From positions 1 to 21,745 of the forward strand of contig NW_019773825.1 in the NCBI RefSeq assembly GCF_001039355.2: DNA of 21,745 bases, in the 5' to 3' direction. Each line of letters opens with the position of its first letter. Within the stretch, counting starts at the first letter, position 1. The position numbers and the translations under genes were made by a program. Source of the stretch: Lingula anatina. Lineage: Eukaryota; Brachiopoda; Lingulata; Lingulida; Lingulidae. Below the pieces are notes generated by a model, which saw only the letters and a list, made by a program, of their open reading frames with translations, was not told the DNA's origin and did no database searches. Shown here one piece after another: positions 20,601 to 21,745 of this stretch.

Positions 20601-21496
20601 TAGGTGAACTGGAACAATATTACCGAGTCCGTAAATTTCATAGACAGACTGGTTTGAGAGGAAACTAAACTTATTTTCAGTTAATAAAAGAAATTCTCAA
20701 AACTGGACGTTTTGATTATTTTAATTAATGAAAATGAACATAAATTTTGATGTAAATTTATCTGTGTTGTCTTTTGATTATATTATAAGCTTAAAGTTTT
20801 TAAATATGTACACTATCTTGAGCTGTAACTCACAAAACTTTGGATCACTATGTAACTTCCCTCATTTTGTGTTATAATGAGACTGAACACTTTTCACTAA
20901 TGTCTCAGTGATATTGCTGTCCCATGTATGTGTGACAATTGGACTTGAATTGTTGATTTTTTATGTGTTGTTGAAGTTTGTGAGTATATGACTTGAGTGT
21001 CTTTGTAGGATTTGGAAGACTGGATTATTGGTTGTACAGCAGATGCAAATGGCAGTTGGTAAATACAGATATTATAATATTTCACTTCCTTGCCTCATAT
21101 TAAATATAACCCCCTTTATTGGTGTCTTGCATGGGATATTGTAATGTGTACAGTTTATAAGTGGAAAGCAAATGCTTTGAAGTAAGATAGATTATAACAG
21201 TTTTAATGTATTCTAGTTGGTTCAGTGGTGAAAGATCCTGCAGTGATATTGCTACAGGTATAGCTGTAGTTGCACACAAAGGACCCCCACTTTAGGTCAG
21301 TCACATAAGATTTTCATACTAGTAGGGACTAGATGTAAAAATATGATGATGATGTCATATAATGAGCAGAAAATCAAAATGAGCATCTGGTCTTTTAAAA
21401 AAATATTATTATTATTATTTATTTCTTTTTAGTTCTGAAGGCATCAGCCTGGCATCAAAGGGTTCATTGATTCCACCCATGAAATCGGGGAAGAAG
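14607..21496 (+). CDS. PGAP1: PGAP1 GPI inositol-deacylase, 5' part (16 coding exons, 425 aa; 3' end outside window)
   Basis: Exons: 14607-14738, 15284-15351, 15563-15583, 16205-16269, 16884-16972, 17319-17361, 17698-17789, 18135-18231, 18541-18698, 18904-18936, 19296-19348, 19608-19674, 20002-20175, 20531-20599, 21009-21058 and 21433-21496, each in frame with the next; a GTAATG donor follows the last. PGAP1 is an ER membrane lipase that removes the inositol acyl chain from GPI-anchored proteins before ER exit. Residues 8-24 are a hydrophobic signal-anchor. [30 protein letters not shown] and [10 protein letters not shown] are family signatures. The nucleophile is Ser169, with an intron splitting GHSM|GG. 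Asp243 (GGGYRD) and His279 (STDHLCIVW) are the likely other triad members. The lumenal beta-rich part follows, and the C-terminal multi-pass membrane region is beyond the right edge. Exon 3 is only 21 nt, and exon 11 has an unusual GTTTGT donor. Confidence 0.95.
16333..16353. repeat. (TTTAA)n microsatellite
   Basis: Four consecutive TTTAA/AATTT-type units lie in PGAP1 intron 4. This is a simple repeat with no other feature attached. Confidence 0.8.
20600..20688 (+). other. PGAP1: Possible read-through terminal exon of PGAP1 with its own polyadenylation signal
   Basis: If the GTAGGT donor after exon 14 is not used, the frame stays open for 22 more codons ([10 protein letters not shown]..., basic and ending LRGN) and stops at TAA 20666-20668. 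A perfect AATAAA follows at 20683-20688, only 14 bp later. The product would be about 409 residues with the complete lipase triad but without the C-terminal membrane spans. Normal splicing to exon 15 gives the conserved [12 protein letters not shown] sequence, so this would be a minor isoform if it exists. Confidence 0.35.
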
Positions 21497-21745
21497 GTAA
21501 TGGTTGTGATTTTTTTATGAAAAGATATAAAATATCAGTATTTGATTGAAGAATTTAATCAAAACAAAAGAGTGGGGTCTTATGCATCTTGCTAATGAGT
21601 ATTTTATCTGACTTGTGACACAGTTCACAATAGATATCGATCGATGGCATTCCTGTATACAACATGTACACCACAATTGGGTCTTTTGTTATCATTATCT
21701 GCCTTGGTATAAAATGCAATAACATCTCATTTTGAGGAATTTCAT

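Noticed and set aside
21217-21257. Candidate 41-nt PGAP1 exon (TTCTAG acceptor, CAG|GTATAG donor) between exons 15 and 16
   Set aside because: It continues exon 15 in frame, but joining it to exon 16 gives an early stop, whereas direct splicing of exon 15 to 16 is in frame and gives a PGAP1-like Cys-containing segment. It could at most be a rare poison exon.
1-21745. CRISPR arrays, tRNA or rRNA genes, operons, phage or other prokaryotic systems
   Set aside because: None is visible. The spliced gene structures identify this as animal nuclear DNA, and the tandem arrays lack the repeat-spacer regularity of CRISPR.

Overview
This is a eukaryotic nuclear window from an animal. Coding sequence is broken into small exons with GT..AG introns, the non-coding part is AT-rich, and the proteins are typical metazoan ones. 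The orthologues (PGAP1, NUDCD3, a calmodulin-like protein, a membrane-anchored JmjC/cupin protein), intron sizes of roughly 0.1-1.3 kb, short palindromic MITE-like repeats and frequent microsatellites fit an invertebrate, plausibly a lophotrochozoan such as a mollusc. The taxon is an inference. I see no prokaryotic features and no novel defence-like or mobile gene system.

Layout. (1) 1-1315, minus strand: the 5' two coding exons of a type II membrane JmjC/cupin-like protein; the gene leaves the window on the left. (2) About 1.47-6.05 kb, minus strand: a complete six-exon, 150-residue calmodulin-like protein that exists only after splicing; its second intron holds a degenerate ~32-bp tandem array. 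(3) About 6.06-9.17 kb: no gene recognised; a ~42-bp tandem array sits at 7331-7540. (4) 9.9-14.55 kb, minus strand: a complete eight-exon NUDCD3 orthologue (357 aa); its introns carry two copies of one palindromic MITE-like element in opposite orientation. (5) 14548-14606: only 59 bp separate the start codon of NUDCD3 from that of PGAP1 on the other strand, so this is a compact bidirectional promoter. (6) 14607-21496, plus strand: the first 16 coding exons (425 residues) of PGAP1, the GPI inositol-deacylase, including the lipase motif GHSMGG; the gene leaves the window on the right.

Exon structures were built by hand from splice sites and checked for reading-frame continuity at every junction: all 28 junctions between coding exons keep frame. 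The genes do not form one pathway. NUDCD3 is a co-chaperone linked to dynein, PGAP1 remodels GPI anchors in the ER, the EF-hand protein is a Ca2+ sensor, and the JmjC protein is a putative 2-oxoglutarate oxygenase. Only NUDCD3 and PGAP1 are likely to be transcriptionally coupled.
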